In this document: positions 5,151 to 7,376 of the stretch, piece after piece
Layout: every line of letters begins with the position of its first letter
Position numbering within the stretch: the stretch's first letter is position 1
Assembly (NCBI GenBank): GCA_017476705.1
Contig: JAFUZI010000063.1
Span: forward strand, 1-7,376
Source: Bacilli bacterium
GTDB lineage: Bacteria; Bacillota_I; Bacilli_A; RF39; UBA660
Length of the DNA stretch: 7,376 bases
Direction of reading: 5' to 3'
The notes under the pieces: generated by a model
Seen by the model: the letters and a program-made list of their open reading frames with translations, nothing else
Databases searched by the model: none
Told to the model about the DNA's origin: nothing
Position numbers and translations under genes: made by a program

Positions 5151-5176
5151 GTATGGCAAATAAGGAGGATAACGTT

Positions 5177-7376
5177 ATGGGACTATTTAAAAAAATATTT
5201 GACCATGAATATAAAGAATTAGAAAAGTTTAAAAAGGATGCTGACAAGATTATGGAACTTGAAGGCGAGATTTCTGCTTTAAAAGATAAAGAATTACAAG
5301 CTAAAACTGAAGAGTTTAAAGAAAGATTAGAAAATGGTGAAACTCTAGAAGATATTAAAATTGAAGCTTTTGCAGTTGCTCGTGAAGCTGCATATAGAGT
5401 AATTGGTGAAAAACCATTTTATGTGCAAATTTTAGGTGGACTTGCAATTCACGAAGGAAATATTGCTGAGATGAAAACAGGTGAAGGTAAGACTTTAACA
5501 GCTACTATGCCAGCTTATCTTAATGCATTATCAGGCCGTGGTGTACACATTATTACAGTTAATGAATACTTAGCTGAACGTGATGCTAACTGGATGGGCA
5601 ATATTTATCGTTTTCTTGGCCTTACTGTTGGTATTAACTTTAGAGAAAGTACTCCTAAAGAAAAACAAGAAGCATATAACTCTGATATAATGTATACAAC
5701 AAATAATGAACTTGGATTTGACTACTTAAGAGATAATATGGTTGTTAGAGCTGAAGATAGGGTTCAAAGGCCTTTAAACTTTGTTATTATTGATGAAGTT
5801 GACTCAGTTTTAATAGATGAGGCTAGAACTCCACTTATTATTTCAGGAGGACAAATTCAGTCTGCTAATTTATACATAGATGCTGATAGATTTGTTAAAA
5901 AATTAAAAGAAAATAATGGTTATTTATATGATGAAAAAGAAAAAACAGTTATTCTTGATGAAAAAGGTATTAAAGAGGCTGAGTCTTATTTTAAAGTAAG
6001 TAACCTATATGATTTGAATAATACTAATTTAGTACACTATATTAATCAAGCATTACGTGCTAACTATGTAATGAAAAAAGATATGGATTATGTTGTAAGT
6101 GATGATGGTAAAATAGTTATAGTTGATCCATTTACTGGACGTTTAATGGCTGGTAGAAACTTCTCTGATGGACTTCATCAAGCAATTGAAGCTAAAGAAG
6201 GTGTTGATATTCAACAAGAAACAAAAACTTTAGCTACTATTACATTCCAAAATTTATTTAGAATGTATAATAAACTTGCTGGTATGACAGGTACCGCTAA
6301 GACAGAAGAAGAAGAGTTTAGAGAAATTTATAACATGTATGTTATTGAAATACCAACTAATAAACCTATATCAAGAATTGATTATGGTGATTTATTATTT
6401 GCAACTAAAGCAGGTAAATATAAAGCAATAGTTAATGAAATTAAAGAAAGACATGCTAAAGGTCAACCAGTACTTGTCGGTACAATAGCTGTTGAGACTA
6501 GTGAACTTATAAGTTCAATGCTTAAAAAAGAACATATTCCTCATGAAGTATTAAATGCTAAGAATAACGCTCGTGAAGCTGAAATTATTGCTAAAGCTGG
6601 TGAAAAAGGTGCTGTAACAATCGCAACTAACATGGCTGGACGTGGTACAGATATTAAAATCAGTGATGAGATCAAAGAGTTGGGTGGACTATGTGTAATT
6701 GGTACTGAGCGTCATGAATCAAGACGCATTGATAACCAACTTAGAGGACGTGCTGGTCGTCAAGGTGACCCAGGATTCTCTCAATTCTGCGTATCTTTTG
6801 AAGATGACTTGATGGTTCGTTTTGGTACTGATAGAGCTAAAGCACTACTTGCTAGTGTTGGATTTAGTGATGATGTTTCAATTAGAAATAAATTCTTATC
6901 AGGCTCTATTGAATCTGCTCAAAAAAGAGTTGAGGGAAATAACTTTGATATTCGTAAAAATTTACTTCAATATGATGATGTAATTAATCAACAAAGAGAG
7001 TATATTTATAATAAAAGAAATGAAATTTTAGATTCTGATTCTATACATGAAGTAGTTTTAGAAACATTTAAAACTTTTATAACTGGGTTGGTTAATAATC
7101 ACATTATGCCTGAGGGATATTTAACTGATCAAGATATTACTGATATCTTAGAAGTATGTAATGAAAACCTACTTAAGAATGCAGTTTTATTTGATGATTT
7201 AAAGAAATTAACACCTGATGAAGTAATTGACTTCTTATATAATAAAATGCTTGCTGAATATGATGAAAAACTTGCTGAAATTCCTGAAGAAGTAACTAAA
7301 GAATTTGAGAAAGCTATTACTCTTAGAGTTATAGATACTCATTGGATGGAACATATTAATACTATGGCTAATTTAA
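5177..7376 (+). CDS. secA: SecA preprotein translocase ATPase, 3' end outside the window
   Basis: The frame is open from the ATG at 5177, with AAGGAGG 8 nt upstream, to the window end, giving 733 codons of an expected 780-840. SecA is the peripheral membrane motor that pushes unfolded preproteins through SecYEG using ATP. Visible features in order are the start MGLFKKIFD; Walker A TGEGKT (101-106, K105); VNEYLAERDA, where B. subtilis has VNDYLA; YLRDN; Walker B DEVD (206-209); the preprotein-binding region; GMTGTAKTEEEEF in nucleotide-binding domain 2; TNMAGRGTDIK (484-494); RRIDNQLRGRAGRQGDPG (about 516-533); and the helical scaffold starting near VEGNNFDIRKNLLQYDDV. The sequence ends at DTHWMEHINTMANL in the scaffold region, so the final linker and any zinc-binding tail are outside the window. 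There is no frameshift or internal stop. In many Firmicutes prfB follows secA, which would be worth looking for downstream. Confidence 0.97.
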   Translation, partial: MGLFKKIFDHEYKELEKFKKDADKIMELEGEISALKDKELQAKTEEFKERLENGETLEDIKIEAFAVAREAAYRVIGEKPFYVQILGGLAIHEGNIAEMKTGEGKTLTATMPAYLNALSGRGVHIITVNEYLAERDANWMGNIYRFLGLTVGINFRESTPKEKQEAYNSDIMYTTNNELGFDYLRDNMVVRAEDRVQRPLNFVIIDEVDSVLIDEARTPLIISGGQIQSANLYIDADRFVKKLKENNGYLYDEKEKTVILDEKGIKEAESYFKVSNLYDLNNTNLVHYINQALRANYVMKKDMDYVVSDDGKIVIVDPFTGRLMAGRNFSDGLHQAIEAKEGVDIQQETKTLATITFQNLFRMYNKLAGMTGTAKTEEEEFREIYNMYVIEIPTNKPISRIDYGDLLFATKAGKYKAIVNEIKERHAKGQPVLVGTIAVETSELISSMLKKEHIPHEVLNAKNNAREAEIIAKAGEKGAVTIATNMAGRGTDIKISDEIKELGGLCVIGTERHESRRIDNQLRGRAGRQGDPGFSQFCVSFEDDLMVRFGTDRAKALLASVGFSDDVSIRNKFLSGSIESAQKRVEGNNFDIRKNLLQYDDVINQQREYIYNKRNEILDSDSIHEVVLETFKTFITGLVNNHIMPEGYLTDQDITDILEVCNENLLKNAVLFDDLKKLTPDEVIDFLYNKMLAEYDEKLAEIPEEVTKEFEKAITLRVIDTHWMEHINTMANL

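Noticed and set aside
1..7376. Possible Mollicute-type code (TGA as tryptophan), suggested by the AT richness and by no complete gene ending in TGA
   Set aside because: All visible tryptophans in conserved motifs (CPWC, KVKWFN, THWM) are TGG, and no reading frame contains an internal TGA. Eight TAA/TAG stops without TGA is too small a sample to mean much.

Overview
The window is AT-rich DNA from a low-GC Gram-positive bacterium (Bacillota/Firmicutes). The evidence is strong AGGAGG-type ribosome binding sites, compact intergenic gaps, hairpin-plus-T-run terminators, and the hpf-secA gene pair typical of this phylum. All recognisable tryptophans are TGG and no gene carries an in-frame TGA, so the standard bacterial code applies despite the Mollicute-like base composition. 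The exact lineage cannot be fixed from the sequence; an uncultured Bacilli or Erysipelotrichia-like relative is a guess.

Layout. Positions 1-537 hold the 3' part of a thioredoxin-fold gene with a CPWC active site, closed by a terminator. Positions 632-1180 hold an AbiEi-type protein (type IV antitoxin family) with its own promoter and terminator and no toxin partner next to it. Positions 1219-4000 hold a complete agr-type peptide quorum-sensing locus. Its response regulator (agrA-like) and histidine kinase (agrC-like) lie on the + strand and overlap by 14 nt. The processing protease (agrB) and a 40-codon propeptide gene (agrD) lie on the - strand. The two halves converge on a shared bidirectional terminator at about 3216-3241. 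Positions 4268-4483 encode a cold-shock protein, 4553-5080 the long-form ribosome hibernation factor HPF, and 5177-7376 the 5' part of secA, cut by the window end.

The most notable element is the 267-nt gap between agrB (-) and csp (+). It contains four copies of a 14-bp motif close to TACCATTCGTGCAT, arranged as two direct-repeat pairs. Each pair has a 21-bp period, as expected for LytTR-domain regulators such as AgrA, and the pairs point away from each other. In both directions the promoter-proximal copy ends exactly 28 nt before a TATAAT box that lacks a good -35. The region is therefore mirror-symmetric about position 4108.5, where an A7 tract lies. This looks like the counterpart of the staphylococcal P2/P3 divergent promoters, but the P3-like arm points at a cold-shock gene whose transcript would begin with a stable hairpin.

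Proposed working model (inference). AgrB processes AgrD into a thiolactone peptide carrying the ring Cys24. The peptide activates AgrC, which phosphorylates AgrA. AgrA binds the two repeat pairs and switches on both agrBD (positive feedback) and csp (output). The agrAC genes show no such repeats upstream, so feedback would act on signal production only.
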